DNA of 64,000 nucleotides from Paludibacter jiangxiensis. GTDB lineage: Bacteria > Bacteroidota > Bacteroidia > Bacteroidales > Paludibacteraceae. A program made the translations under genes and the position numbers. The stretch covers positions 186,001-250,000 of the forward strand of contig NZ_BDCR01000004.1 in the NCBI RefSeq assembly GCF_001618385.1, in the 5' to 3' direction. Shown here piece after piece: positions 26,968-37,438 of the stretch (positions are counted from its first letter, which is position 1; every line of letters starts with the position of its first letter). The notes beneath the pieces are model-generated. The model ran no database searches, was not told the origin of the DNA, and worked only from the letters and a program-made list of their open reading frames with translations.

Positions 26968-28641
26968 ATGAAAAATATGATAAGAATATTTTTATTGTTT
27001 ATCTTGTGTACATTGGCTTCTTGCAGTACTAGTTTCTTGGATGAGAAGCCATTAGATTTTTTGAGCAGTGACAATGCATATCAAACTTATAGCGATTTCA
27101 AAACGGCTGTTAATATGCTATATTCTAGGGTTCGTAGTGAGTTTTATTCAAAAGACGAAAACAGACCTTTTGACTATTTGTATGGTACGGATCTCGTATT
27201 TGATGGGCAACCAAGTCAAAGTTCGAACAGGCACTCTCCTATGTCAACTGCTTATAATTCTACCGGCGATATTGCATTGTCGCATTGGACCGAATTGTTC
27301 AAAATTGTAGCGGATGCCAATACAATAACAAGTCGCTTGTCTGCATCAAGTATGACTGATAGTCAGAAAAAATTGGTGGAAGCACAAGCTAGATTCTTTC
27401 GGGGGTTGGCATATAGAACATTAGCATATTTGTATGGAGGAGTACCTTTGCTTACAGCTGAAGTTACTTCTGTAAAAAATGATTATGTAAGAGCCACTAA
27501 AGCAGATGTGTTGAAGCAGGTGATTGACGACTTAGTATTCGCAGCCTCAAATCTTCCAAGTATCTCTTCCGTTCAAGATGGGGAAGTGAGCAATTTAGCT
27601 GCTTCACATCTCTTATCGGAAGTTTACTTAGCAACAGGCGAGTATCAGAAAGCTGTAGATGCAGCCTCAGTCGTCATTGGAGATGCCAATATGGGCCTTA
27701 TGCAAAATAGATTCGGATCAGAATCAACTACTAATCCAGGTGATGTATATTGGGATATGTTTAGGCCGGGGAATCAAAACAGAAAGTCTGGCAATAAAGA
27801 GGCGATTTGGGTAATTCAGTTTGAAACTGACGTTAACGGCGGAAGTCTTGTCTCAACGGCGCAATCGGGTTATTTGTTAGAAAGACATCATTCACCCATG
27901 GTACGTGATTTAAGTATTGGTGGTGTCAATCCGTTCAGATGGCCAGTTAGTGATTATACAGGAGGACGAGGTGTTGGTTGGGCTATATCTACAGTTTATT
28001 TTAGTGATACCATATGGAAAAGTGATTTTACGACCGATATGCGTAATGCCAATCACAATTTTGTACGCAATTTTGTAGGAAATAAAGTTGGAACTGCTTA
28101 TTATGGTAAGATTATTTCAACACAAACTCCCCCAGCAGGAGTAACAGTGCCTAATCGCTCATTTTATCCGTATCAATCAAAATGCACTACCCCGTATCAC
28201 CATCCAGCAGGGTTATATTCGAATGCAGCCACATTTGATTTGAAAAGTACCGCAGGGGGAACTTATACCGATCAATACATGTTTAGATTGGCAGAAACAT
28301 ATTTACTTCGGGCCGAGGCATACTTAGGTTTAAAAGATCAAGAAAAGGCTGCCGCAGATATAAATGTGGTGAGAGCGCGAGCAAAAGCATCTCCTGTCGC
28401 CAAAGAAAACGTAACGATTGACTATATTCTCGACGAAAGAATGCGAGAATTGGGCGTTGAAGAAAAGCGTCGTATAACGTTAATGCGTTTAGGTAAATTA
28501 TACGACAGAGTAATGAAATGTAATCCATTCTATGCAACTATGGCTGGGGGTATGATTCCTACATACAATCTATGGCCAATTCCGTTTAGTGTTATTGAAG
28601 CAAATACGGGAGCAAAACTGGAACAGAATCCCGGGTATTAG
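26968..28641 (+). CDS. susD: SusD-like glycan-binding lipoprotein (RagB/SusD family)
   Basis: 557 residues. A lipoprotein signal ends in LASC (lipid-Cys at residue 19), followed by STSFLDEKP. TPR-like helices carry RFFRGLAYRTLAYLYGGVPLL (about 147-167). The C-terminal RLAETYLLRAEAYL, ADINVVRARA, DERMRELGVEEKRR and LWPIP are the SusD_RagB signature. It is surface-exposed and caps the SusC barrel, capturing oligosaccharides. It ends at a strong terminator, so susCD forms its own transcript. Confidence 0.96.
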   Translation: MKNMIRIFLLFILCTLASCSTSFLDEKPLDFLSSDNAYQTYSDFKTAVNMLYSRVRSEFYSKDENRPFDYLYGTDLVFDGQPSQSSNRHSPMSTAYNSTGDIALSHWTELFKIVADANTITSRLSASSMTDSQKKLVEAQARFFRGLAYRTLAYLYGGVPLLTAEVTSVKNDYVRATKADVLKQVIDDLVFAASNLPSISSVQDGEVSNLAASHLLSEVYLATGEYQKAVDAASVVIGDANMGLMQNRFGSESTTNPGDVYWDMFRPGNQNRKSGNKEAIWVIQFETDVNGGSLVSTAQSGYLLERHHSPMVRDLSIGGVNPFRWPVSDYTGGRGVGWAISTVYFSDTIWKSDFTTDMRNANHNFVRNFVGNKVGTAYYGKIISTQTPPAGVTVPNRSFYPYQSKCTTPYHHPAGLYSNAATFDLKSTAGGTYTDQYMFRLAETYLLRAEAYLGLKDQEKAAADINVVRARAKASPVAKENVTIDYILDERMRELGVEEKRRITLMRLGKLYDRVMKCNPFYATMAGGMIPTYNLWPIPFSVIEANTGAKLEQNPGY

Positions 28642-28946
28642 TCATGTGCTTATTACAATTATAAAGATATGACTGACAATGAAATAGGCAACGAAGATAT
28701 GTGAAGTGTAAGGTGGCTTCTGTAAGTCTACAGAAGCCACCTTTAATTTAATGATGTGTACGATATTCTTATATGGTGTGATATTGCTGACAATAAAATG
28801 TTTACCACAATATATAAGCATGTGAAATAATCAAAATCCTATTTTCGATACCAAATATCAGAATGGAAAGGAATAGAAGTACTGTGCTTACAGAGAAAAT
28901 ATAATATTGAGCAGTAATGTTGATTCATTCCTAAATTATTAATGCC
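28642..28946. other. Gap between susD and the first GH29 gene
   Basis: 305 bp. It contains the susCD terminator and then AT-rich sequence that should hold the promoter of the enzyme genes, although no exact TAnnTTTG was found. Confidence 0.5.
28710..28750 (+). terminator. Intrinsic terminator after susD
   Basis: A perfect 15-bp stem, aaggtggcttctgta at 28710-28724 and its complement at 28729-28743, with a 4-nt loop and T-rich tail. Confidence 0.85.
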
Positions 28947-30668
28947 ATGAATAACTGCAAAATTTTCTATCAAAGATCGATCTCATTATTGATTCTTTTT
29001 TTTGTTGTGCTTTGTAGTGCCAATATATTTGGACAGAGCACAACATCAGAGACTCCTGCACAAAAGGAGCAACGTATGAAATGGTGGAACGAAGCCCGCT
29101 TTGGGATGTTTATACATTGGGGCCTTTATTCTGTTCCGGCAGGTGTTTGGGAGGGTAAGGATATTCCATTCTTAGGTGAGTGGATTATGAATAGCGCTAA
29201 AATTCCGGTAGCTGAATATGCAAAATTTGCCGGACAATTTAATCCTACTAAATATAATGCCGAGCAGTGGGTGAAACTTGCCAAAGAGGCCGGTATGAAG
29301 TATATCGTTATAACCACCAAACATCACGACGGATTTGCCATGTTTAAGTCAGATGCCAGCAAATTCAATATTGTGGATGCAACCCCATTCAAACGTGATG
29401 TGATTAAAGAATTGGCTACAGCCTGCAAAAAATACGGCATGAAACTTGGGTTTTACTATTCTCAGTCTCAGGACTGGCATCATGCGGGAGGTGCTGCTGA
29501 TCGAGGCCATTGGGATAAAGCTCAAGAAGGTTCAATGGACGAATACATTGACAAAGTAGCCGTTCCTCAGATGAAAGAGATTCTTACCAAATATGGTCCG
29601 GTATCGGTTTTATGGTTTGATACACCGGCAGCCATGAATAAGGACCGTGCTGAAAAATTCTTGCCAATATTGAAATTGCAGCCTGGAATTATTTACAACA
29701 ATCGTTTGGGGGGAGGTATATCCGGCGATCTTGAAACCCCAGAGCAATTCATTCCGGCAACCGGCTACCCTGGTAAAAACTGGGAATCGTGTATGACAAT
29801 GAATGAAACATGGGGATTCAAAAAAAACGATCAAAACTGGAAAAGCCCGGAAATGCTTATCCGTAACTTAATTGACATCGCCTCAAAAGGTGGAAATTAT
29901 TTACTCAATGTAGGCCCTACTTCCGAAGGATTAATCCCTGACTCATCGGTTGTGCGCCTGAAAAAATATGGAGAGTGGCTAAAAATAAATGGAGAGGCAA
30001 TTTACGGTACTAAAGCCAGCCCATTCCCTTATCTTAAATGGGGACGTTGTACCCGCACAGAGAACAAGCTATATCTGAGTGTATTCGACTGGCCTCAAAA
30101 CGGCATCCTTCATGTGCCTGCTGCAATTACTGTAAAAAAAGCCTATTTATTGGTACAACCATCAAAGTTACTTAAAACCAGGTTGTCGGATGGTAGACTC
30201 GAAATTTCACTTCCGGCAACTGCTCCGGATAAAGTGGCCTCGGTTGTTGTTATAGAAACCGATGGAGAAATAGCCGTTCAACCAGCGGCTTCGGATGGTA
30301 AAATGTTTACCGCATCTTCCTCAAAAAAAGAATCAACAGCCGATAAAGCATTCGACAACGATGGAAATACTCGCTGGGAAGCATCGGATGAAGATAGGAA
30401 TGTTTCTCTTGAAGTCGATTTGGGGAAACCGGTTGACATCTGTGCTGCATTCATTCAGGAATCGGAAGGATGGGACAGAACTATCCAGACCTTTCAGTTT
30501 GAATATAAAGATGGCGATCAGTGGAAAATCATCTTTGATGGAAAACGACTCGGAATGGGTTCTGTTAAAACCTTTCCTACAGTCAAAGCACAGCAATTCA
30601 GGTTGAAAATATTGAGCGCTCAAAAAGCTCCTTACATCAGCGAAATGAAATTATATCAAGACCAATAA
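28947..30668 (+). CDS. GH29 alpha-L-fucosidase with C-terminal F5/8 type C domain
   Basis: 573 residues. Signal peptide (about 1-30, cleavage near FGQ). The GH29 barrel starts WWNEARFGMFIHWGLYSVPAG and has YIVITTKHHDGFAMF. The predicted nucleophile is D225 in VLWFDTPA. GGNYLLNVGPTSEG closes the barrel. Residues about 440-573 form a discoidin-type module (KAFDNDGNTRWEA, FQFEYKDGDQWK), likely sugar-binding. It releases terminal alpha-L-fucose, or possibly L-galactose. First gene of the enzyme block; the next GH29 starts 13 bp downstream. Confidence 0.93.
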   Translation: MNNCKIFYQRSISLLILFFVVLCSANIFGQSTTSETPAQKEQRMKWWNEARFGMFIHWGLYSVPAGVWEGKDIPFLGEWIMNSAKIPVAEYAKFAGQFNPTKYNAEQWVKLAKEAGMKYIVITTKHHDGFAMFKSDASKFNIVDATPFKRDVIKELATACKKYGMKLGFYYSQSQDWHHAGGAADRGHWDKAQEGSMDEYIDKVAVPQMKEILTKYGPVSVLWFDTPAAMNKDRAEKFLPILKLQPGIIYNNRLGGGISGDLETPEQFIPATGYPGKNWESCMTMNETWGFKKNDQNWKSPEMLIRNLIDIASKGGNYLLNVGPTSEGLIPDSSVVRLKKYGEWLKINGEAIYGTKASPFPYLKWGRCTRTENKLYLSVFDWPQNGILHVPAAITVKKAYLLVQPSKLLKTRLSDGRLEISLPATAPDKVASVVVIETDGEIAVQPAASDGKMFTASSSKKESTADKAFDNDGNTRWEASDEDRNVSLEVDLGKPVDICAAFIQESEGWDRTIQTFQFEYKDGDQWKIIFDGKRLGMGSVKTFPTVKAQQFRLKILSAQKAPYISEMKLYQDQ

Positions 30669-30681
30669 ACAATATAATGCC

Positions 30682-33066
30682 ATGAGAAAAATCACATTAT
30701 TACTTTTTGCCGCAGGCATCCTTGTATCTATTTCTGCCCAAGCGCAAAAATACCAGCCAACATTTAAGTCATTGGAAGCAGTAAACCCTGTTCCCGAATG
30801 GTTTAAAGATGCCAAATTTGGTATATATTTCCACTGGGGCGTATTTGCCGTACCTGCTTATGCCAACGAATGGTATCCCCGAAATATGTATGGTAAAAAT
30901 ACCAACGAGCGCAAGCATCATACCGAAGTTTACGGTGCACCCGAAGAATGGCCTTACAACAATTTCATTACTGGCGCCAAAGATAAGCAAGGCAATTTTG
31001 TCCAGTTTGCCCCCAAACTGAAATCGGAAGGTGGAAAGTTTGATCCCGAAGAATGGGCGCAGTTATTTGCCGATGCCGGAGCTAAATTCGCCGGGCCTGT
31101 AGCCGAACACCACGATGGATTTTCTATGTGGGCCAGCAAGGTGAATCCCTGGAATTCGCAGGATATGGGGCCAAAACTCGATTTGGCAGGATTGTTTGAA
31201 AAGGCTATCCGTAAACACGATATGAAATTTCTGATGGCCATGCATCATGCGTTCAATATCACCGGCTTTTATTCGGATGCCCCAAAAACAGACAATCCAA
31301 AACTGCAAATGCTTTACGGGCAGCAGGGAACTGAACGAAATGAAGCTTTTTGGCTGGCAAAACACAAAGAAATTATTGATAATTATCATCCCGATATTAT
31401 CTGGCAGGATTTCAACCTTCATAAACTTGCACAATCCACTCTTTTAGGATTCTTGTCGTACTATTACAACAGTGCCCAAGGTTGGGGCAAAGAAGTCGTT
31501 GCGACTTACAAAGATGGATTGAATGACAAATGCGGAGTTCTTGATTATGAGCGTGGAGGAGCCGCTGATATTACTGAAAACTATTGGTTGACCGATGATG
31601 CCATCAGCTCGTCGAGTTGGTGTTATACCGAAGGTCTGAAATACTATACTGCAAAAGCCATTCTGCATGGTTTTATTGATCGGGTAAGTAAAAATGGGAA
31701 TTTATTGCTCAATATATCTCCAAAAGCAGACGGTTCTATCCCCGAAGGCCAGAAAGACATTCTTTTGTCAATGGGAGAGTGGCTCAAAAAATACGGCGAA
31801 GCCATTTATGCAACCCGAGCCTGGAGTAAATATGGAGAGGGGGCAACCAAAATTGGAGGAGGCGCATTTTCGCAGCCACAGGCAGGTACCATTAAGGATA
31901 TTCGTTTTACCCGATCGAAAGATAACAAAACGCTTTATGCCATTTTTATGGGTAGGGAACAAGACCAAAACGAGCTGGTACTTACCTCGTTGAGTGAGAA
32001 TAGGATCAATCTGAAAAATCTTAAGTCCGTTCAGTTGATCAATGGTAAAGCCAATAGCTATGTCTCACTTAAGTACAAACAAGATGAAAAAGGATTGACC
32101 ATTCAACTTCCTGAAAAATCGTTTGATGATATGGCTTATGTTGTTAAACTCACGTTTGCAGGTGCGATTCCTGTATTGGATACGTATGTGGATGTGAATT
32201 GCGAACCTCACTATTATATTGTGCCCGGTAACGAAAAGGTAACCTTTGCCTTAAATGCTGATTTGAAACTAACGGGGAAAGATAAAAATTTCACTTCACA
32301 ATGGAAACTTAAACCGCTTGGGAAAGGATATTATGTTATTCAGAGCCGCAAAGATATTCAGCAGGTATTGCAATATGGCGAAAACGGGCAATTGATATTG
32401 GCAAAAGCATCTGCCAACGATAATCAGATTTGGAAAGTAGAACATTCGTTTGCCGGACTGTACAAAATAACCAATAAAAAATATCCGACCATCATGCTTT
32501 CTGTAAACGATGGGGTTGCTGTAGGTAAATCATTGTCTGCCATTGACAACAAGTCTGATTCTAAAACATTTGGCTGGTCGCTTGTCGAAGTGTGCGATAT
32601 GGTACAGGAGGCATATAAGCCGAATACTATTCCCGGAATTATTGAAGCAGAAGACTTTGACAAAGGCTGTCCAGGTGATGCCTATTTTGACAGGGATGAC
32701 GCGAATACTGGTCGCCAGTACCGTTTGGATCAGGGTGTCGATATTGAAGTATGTAGCGCCGGAGGTTTCGATGTTTACCGCACCAGTCCCGGCGAATGGA
32801 TGGCTTATACTGTCAACGTCACAAAGAGTACCACCTACGAAGTCAGTTTTCAGATTGCCTGCACCTCGGACAATGCTCGCCTGCATCTCGAATGCGATGG
32901 CGTTGATAAAACGGGCAATGTGATTACCCCAAGTACCAATGGTCGTCAGAATTGGAGTGTCGTTAAGAGTGCCATTAAGCTCGATGCCGGAAAACATGTG
33001 CTTAAACTTGTATTCGATGGCCCGGGCTTGAGTATAGATAAAATGACATTTGCGGCGATTGAATAA
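30682..33066 (+). CDS. GH29 alpha-L-fucosidase with ricin-like and CBM6-like modules
   Basis: 794 residues. Signal peptide (about 1-21), then a GH29 domain with VPEWFKDAKFGIYFHWGVFA and FAGPVAEHHDGFSMW. The likely nucleophile is D243 in IIWQDFNL. A beta-trefoil ricin-type module (about 510-640: HYYIVPGNE, YYVIQSRKDIQQVL, YKITNKKYPTIML) is followed by a CBM6-like module (about 650-794: IIEAEDFDKG, SPGEWMAYTVNV). Two appended carbohydrate-binding modules are unusual for GH29 and suggest action on polymer-bound or cell-wall substrates. Confidence 0.92.
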   Translation: MRKITLLLFAAGILVSISAQAQKYQPTFKSLEAVNPVPEWFKDAKFGIYFHWGVFAVPAYANEWYPRNMYGKNTNERKHHTEVYGAPEEWPYNNFITGAKDKQGNFVQFAPKLKSEGGKFDPEEWAQLFADAGAKFAGPVAEHHDGFSMWASKVNPWNSQDMGPKLDLAGLFEKAIRKHDMKFLMAMHHAFNITGFYSDAPKTDNPKLQMLYGQQGTERNEAFWLAKHKEIIDNYHPDIIWQDFNLHKLAQSTLLGFLSYYYNSAQGWGKEVVATYKDGLNDKCGVLDYERGGAADITENYWLTDDAISSSSWCYTEGLKYYTAKAILHGFIDRVSKNGNLLLNISPKADGSIPEGQKDILLSMGEWLKKYGEAIYATRAWSKYGEGATKIGGGAFSQPQAGTIKDIRFTRSKDNKTLYAIFMGREQDQNELVLTSLSENRINLKNLKSVQLINGKANSYVSLKYKQDEKGLTIQLPEKSFDDMAYVVKLTFAGAIPVLDTYVDVNCEPHYYIVPGNEKVTFALNADLKLTGKDKNFTSQWKLKPLGKGYYVIQSRKDIQQVLQYGENGQLILAKASANDNQIWKVEHSFAGLYKITNKKYPTIMLSVNDGVAVGKSLSAIDNKSDSKTFGWSLVEVCDMVQEAYKPNTIPGIIEAEDFDKGCPGDAYFDRDDANTGRQYRLDQGVDIEVCSAGGFDVYRTSPGEWMAYTVNVTKSTTYEVSFQIACTSDNARLHLECDGVDKTGNVITPSTNGRQNWSVVKSAIKLDAGKHVLKLVFDGPGLSIDKMTFAAIE

Positions 33067-33157
33067 TGCGCAGATAGATAGTATTCTATGAGAAAATAAG
33101 CCTTGCGGTGAAAATCTGATATTCTCTACTCATTACTATAAATAAACAAAATGAAAT

Positions 33158-33511
33158 ATGCAAAACTCGTTTAACCGTTACTGCAAAACTATGGAGCTGC
33201 GCAACGATGGAGCTCTAATCGAAGCCTATAAAAAAATACATGCTAAGGGAGCTGCCTGGCCAGAAATTACACAAGGAATGAAAGAAGTAGGGATTCTTGA
33301 TATGGAAATCTATTTGTTTGGAAACAAACTATTTATGATTATGGATACGGTAGCCGATTTTGACCACAATAAGGCAATGGAAGAACTTGCAATGAAGCCT
33401 CGCCAAAGCGAATGGGAAGCTTACGTGGCAAAATTTCAGGATGCATCAGCTGAGGCTACGGCCGATCAGAAGTGGCAACTGATGGAGCGAATCTACAAGA
33501 TGAACGAATAA
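33158..33511 (+). CDS. L-rhamnose/L-fucose mutarotase (RhaM family)
   Basis: 117 residues, the family's usual length. NRYCKTMELRNDGALIEAYK and IHAKGAAWPEI (with H28 and W34, where the family's catalytic His and sugar-stacking Trp lie) identify RhaM (PF05336). It interconverts alpha and beta anomers of a deoxysugar in the cytoplasm. Next to three GH29 genes the natural substrate is more likely L-fucose than L-rhamnose; this is inference from context. No isomerase, kinase or aldolase gene for the sugar is in the window. Confidence 0.86.
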   Translation: MQNSFNRYCKTMELRNDGALIEAYKKIHAKGAAWPEITQGMKEVGILDMEIYLFGNKLFMIMDTVADFDHNKAMEELAMKPRQSEWEAYVAKFQDASAEATADQKWQLMERIYKMNE

Positions 33512-33667
33512 CAATGCCGCGTTTAATGTCTCAAATCCACAAACAATAAAAATGTTGTATAAATACGTGTATTTTTTCTCATCATTTATACCGGGTAATC
33601 GTCATAAAACAAAAATGATTTCAATATAAAATGTAGTGAAGATTTTCCTACAAAAAAACAAATTAAA

Positions 33668-36259
33668 ATGAAACAGCTTTTATTATTGGGATTATTCTTA
33701 ATCCCTAATTTGCTTTTTTCTCAGATAACGGTACATAAGCAAGCCGAGAGGAAGGTATCGGATTTTTCCGTTGTCGCAGAGAAAACAGTGGCATCGGTTT
33801 ATTGCGATAATGCCGACTTTGTTGCAGTAAAAACTACAGCCCGTCTTTTTGTAGAAGATGTGGAACGGGTTACCGGCAAACAACCCGAATTGGTGTCGTC
33901 GAAATCAAGACTCGGACAATATACGATTATTATCGGCACAGTAGAAAAGAACCAGCTGATAAACGAACTGGTAAAATCGAAAAAGTTGGACGTAGAGCAA
34001 CTTCGCAACCAATGGGAAAGTTACATTATCAAAACAATTGACAACCCTTTCCCCGGTGTAAAGCAAGCATTGGTTATTGCCGGTAGCGATCGCAGAGGTG
34101 CATCCTACGGGGCATTTTCAATATCCGAAGCCATCGGAGTTTCGCCATGGTATTGGTGGGCTGATGTCCCTGTACAAAAAAGTCCGACGATAAGTATCGA
34201 ACCTATCAGCTTTACATCCAAAAGTCCTTCGGTCAAATACCGAGGAATCTTTATCAACGACGAAGATTGGGGACTGAAACCGTGGTCTTCCAATAATTAC
34301 GAAAAAAACCTGGGTGACATCGGTCCTAAAACATATGCACAGGTTTGCGAATTGTTGCTTCGCCTTAAAGGGAATATGGTTGCTCCGGCCATGCATAGTT
34401 GTACCGGCGCTTTTTATTCGCATCCCGAAAGTAAGGTGGTAGCCGACCAATATGGAATTATCATTACTACATCGCATTGCGAACCGCTACTATTCAACAA
34501 TGCAGCCAAATCGGAATGGGATAGTAAACGCGATGGAGAGTGGAACTATTTGAAAAACAAGAATGTTATCCTGAAAAAAATGGACGACCGTGTGCGTGAA
34601 GCTTCGCCTTACGAAAACATTTACACGGTGGCTATGCGTGGTGTTCATGACTCTGGCCTGAGAGGCAATCTTACAGACAAAGAGAAAGTTGATGTGCTTA
34701 CTCAGGTGATGGGCGACCAACGCGAAGTGCTGAAAAAGTATCTAAAGAAACCGGCAACCGAAATTCCCCAAATTTTTGTACCCTACAAAGAGACTATGGA
34801 TGTGTATGAACTTGGATTGCAAATACCCGATGACGTTTCCCTGATTTGGGTTGATGACAATTACGGGTATATGAAACGTCTCAGCAGCCCTGACGAACAG
34901 AAACGTAGCGGAGGTGCAGGTGTTTATTACCACTTTTCCTATCTGGGTGGTCCTCACGACTATTTATGGTTGAATACCACGCCACCGGTATTGATGTACG
35001 AGGAGTTGACAAAAGCGTATAAAACAGGGGCTAATCGTTACTGGTTAGTGAACGTGGGTGATATTAAACCTTCCGAACTGGGCATGCAAATATTCTTCGA
35101 CCTTGCATGGGATGTAAACAGATTCGACTATACCAGCATCAACCAACACCAGAGTCAGTTCCTGGCACGCACCTTTGGTGCAAAATATGAAAAGAATTTT
35201 CAGGATATTCTAGACAATTACTACCGACTGGCATGGAGTCGTAAACCCGAATTTATGGGCTGGGAACGTGAATGGGATGCTCCAAAATACAGGAATATTT
35301 TGAATACCGACTTTTCTTTCCAGAATTATAACGATGCTCAACAACGCTTAGCCGATTACAAGCGAATTTCTGAACTTTCAGATAATATATCGAAGGAACT
35401 ACCTGAAAATATACGTCCGGCATTTTATGAGCTATTAGCCTATCCGGTAAAAGGTTCTTATCAGATGAACCGCAAGTTCCTGTTGGCTCAGTTGAACAGC
35501 GAACTTGTAAAAGATAATAAATTGTCGAACGCCAATTGGGCTGCAAAAGAATCAAAAGTAGCCTTCGACAGCATCAACAAACTTACTTGGAAATACAACA
35601 CTATGCTCAACGGCAAGTGGAACGGCATGATGGCTCTTTCTCCCGGCTGGTGTGCCAAATATCAGGATATGCCCAAAGTGAAACTTGCCGAAGGAGTCGA
35701 AAGCTATCCGGTTGCCATTGAACCACAAAAGAGCAAAAGCAAGTTAGAGGGTTGCACAGTAATAGACCTTAAACAGATTAAAAATAAAGTAGCCAAAAAC
35801 GGCCATACGCTTCAAATCATCGAAGGTGTTGGCTACGACTGGTATGCCCTTAAACTGGGCGAAGCCATTGAGCAAACGGTTGACCCCCAAAACCTCGATG
35901 GTACACGTGTTGAATATGAATTTACAGGCGTAACAGCTGATTCGGTAACTGTGCATGTTTACAGCTTACCATTCTGGGCTCTCCACAAAGGAAAAAGCAC
36001 CCGCTTTGGTATTTCGGTTGATGGACAACCTGTATTTGTTTCGCAAAGCGACCATAAAGAATATTCGGAACCCTGGAAAGACCGGGTGCTACAAAACGGA
36101 GTCGTTACGGTTGCCAAATTTCCTGTAAACAAGGCGTTGCCAATGCATTCGCTTACATTAACATGTGGCGATCCGGGTATGATTATTCAACGCGTGGTGA
36201 TTGATTGGGGTGGCCTGAAGAAAACCTATGTGGGGCCAAGTGTTTCATTATTGCAATGA
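33668..36259 (+). CDS. GH115 alpha-glucuronidase
   Basis: 863 residues with a signal peptide (about 1-18). GH115 hallmarks: GASYGAFSISEAIGVSPWYWWADVPV (spanning about 142-167), YRGIFINDEDWGLKPWS, LLRLKGNMVAPAMHS, ITTSHCEPLL, YTVAMRGVHDSGL, WVDDNYGYMKRL and GVYYHFSYLGGPHDYLW. A C-terminal beta domain follows. Characterised members remove (4-O-methyl-)glucuronic acid from internal and terminal xylose residues of xylan; a few act on arabinogalactan. It is the clearest pointer to glucuronoxylan in this locus. Confidence 0.93.
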   Translation: MKQLLLLGLFLIPNLLFSQITVHKQAERKVSDFSVVAEKTVASVYCDNADFVAVKTTARLFVEDVERVTGKQPELVSSKSRLGQYTIIIGTVEKNQLINELVKSKKLDVEQLRNQWESYIIKTIDNPFPGVKQALVIAGSDRRGASYGAFSISEAIGVSPWYWWADVPVQKSPTISIEPISFTSKSPSVKYRGIFINDEDWGLKPWSSNNYEKNLGDIGPKTYAQVCELLLRLKGNMVAPAMHSCTGAFYSHPESKVVADQYGIIITTSHCEPLLFNNAAKSEWDSKRDGEWNYLKNKNVILKKMDDRVREASPYENIYTVAMRGVHDSGLRGNLTDKEKVDVLTQVMGDQREVLKKYLKKPATEIPQIFVPYKETMDVYELGLQIPDDVSLIWVDDNYGYMKRLSSPDEQKRSGGAGVYYHFSYLGGPHDYLWLNTTPPVLMYEELTKAYKTGANRYWLVNVGDIKPSELGMQIFFDLAWDVNRFDYTSINQHQSQFLARTFGAKYEKNFQDILDNYYRLAWSRKPEFMGWEREWDAPKYRNILNTDFSFQNYNDAQQRLADYKRISELSDNISKELPENIRPAFYELLAYPVKGSYQMNRKFLLAQLNSELVKDNKLSNANWAAKESKVAFDSINKLTWKYNTMLNGKWNGMMALSPGWCAKYQDMPKVKLAEGVESYPVAIEPQKSKSKLEGCTVIDLKQIKNKVAKNGHTLQIIEGVGYDWYALKLGEAIEQTVDPQNLDGTRVEYEFTGVTADSVTVHVYSLPFWALHKGKSTRFGISVDGQPVFVSQSDHKEYSEPWKDRVLQNGVVTVAKFPVNKALPMHSLTLTCGDPGMIIQRVVIDWGGLKKTYVGPSVSLLQ

Positions 36260-36329
36260 TGTCATCTATTATTCTAACTTTGTTTTTTGTTGATTATTAA
36301 ATAATTGTATTATACATATATGTGTTTCT

Positions 36330-37280
36330 ATGAAAATCAGATTTTTCCTTGCAGTTATTGTCTTTTCTATTATTTACGGTGTAAAAGCACAAAATCCCAT
36401 CATAAAGAATTTGTTTACAGCCGACCCGGCACCTATGGTTTATAACAACACCGTTTATCTTTATGTTGGTCACGATACGGCTGCGGTCGATGCAAAAACG
36501 TACCAAATGCCCGATTGGCTGGTGTATTCAACGACCGACATGGTCCACTGGAAAAGCCATGGATCGTGCCTTTCCACCAAAGACTTCAAATGGGCATCCT
36601 ATGCCGCCAATGCAGCACAGTGTATTGAACGCAATGGTAAATTTTATTGGTATGTCTCGATTATTCATAAGGCTGATGAAAACAGTAAAGGTGGTGTCGC
36701 CATTGGTGTTGCGGTAGCCGACAGCCCAACCGGGCCATTTAAAGATGCCCTCGGCAAGGCGCTTATTACAAACGATATGACCACCGATATGAAACATGCT
36801 TGGGACGATTTGGATCCGACCGTCTTTATCGATGATAACCGACAAGCCTATCTTTTCTGGGGTAATGGTAGTTGTAAATGGGCTAAGTTGAAAGAGAATA
36901 TGATTGAACTGGATGGCTCGATACACACTTTCAAACCACAAAATTTTACGGAAGCACCATGGGTTTACAAACGTAAAGGTCTGTATTATCTGGTGTATGC
37001 TGCCAATTTCCCAGAAACCATTGAGTATTGCACGGCAGAGAAAATTGAAGGCCCTTGGATTTACCGCGGACTGATTCAAGATAGAGTTTCTAATAGTACA
37101 ACTACCCATCCGGGAATAATTGACTACAAAGGGAAAACTTACTTTTTCTACCACAACGGAGTATTGCCAACTGGAGGAAACTACCGCCGTTCGGTTTGTG
37201 TCGATTATTTGCATTACAATGCCGACGGGACTATTCAGAAAATAATACAAACAACCGATGGGGTCAAAGCTGTAAAATAA
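36330..37280 (+). CDS. GH43 family glycoside hydrolase, single domain
   Basis: 316 residues with a short signal peptide (about 1-20). The three GH43 carboxylates are visible: D32 in FTADPAPMV (base), D162 in WDDLDPTVF (pKa modulator) and E208 in FTEAPWVY (acid). It is a five-bladed propeller with no extra module. The activity is probably alpha-L-arabinofuranosidase or beta-xylosidase on arabinoxylan side chains; the subfamily cannot be fixed by eye. Confidence 0.92.
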   Translation: MKIRFFLAVIVFSIIYGVKAQNPIIKNLFTADPAPMVYNNTVYLYVGHDTAAVDAKTYQMPDWLVYSTTDMVHWKSHGSCLSTKDFKWASYAANAAQCIERNGKFYWYVSIIHKADENSKGGVAIGVAVADSPTGPFKDALGKALITNDMTTDMKHAWDDLDPTVFIDDNRQAYLFWGNGSCKWAKLKENMIELDGSIHTFKPQNFTEAPWVYKRKGLYYLVYAANFPETIEYCTAEKIEGPWIYRGLIQDRVSNSTTTHPGIIDYKGKTYFFYHNGVLPTGGNYRRSVCVDYLHYNADGTIQKIIQTTDGVKAVK

Positions 37281-37438
37281 TGAAGCTACCTAAGATGAAT
37301 ATGCGAACGCTATAATCAAGAATAGGAATAAGTATAATGTGGCTCTTTCGGTCAAAAGGTTAAGGCGAGCAAGGCAAACTGGAAATATTCATTTCCCCAA
37401 GATTCTTACATAATTATCACTTTAAAAAATAAACAAAA

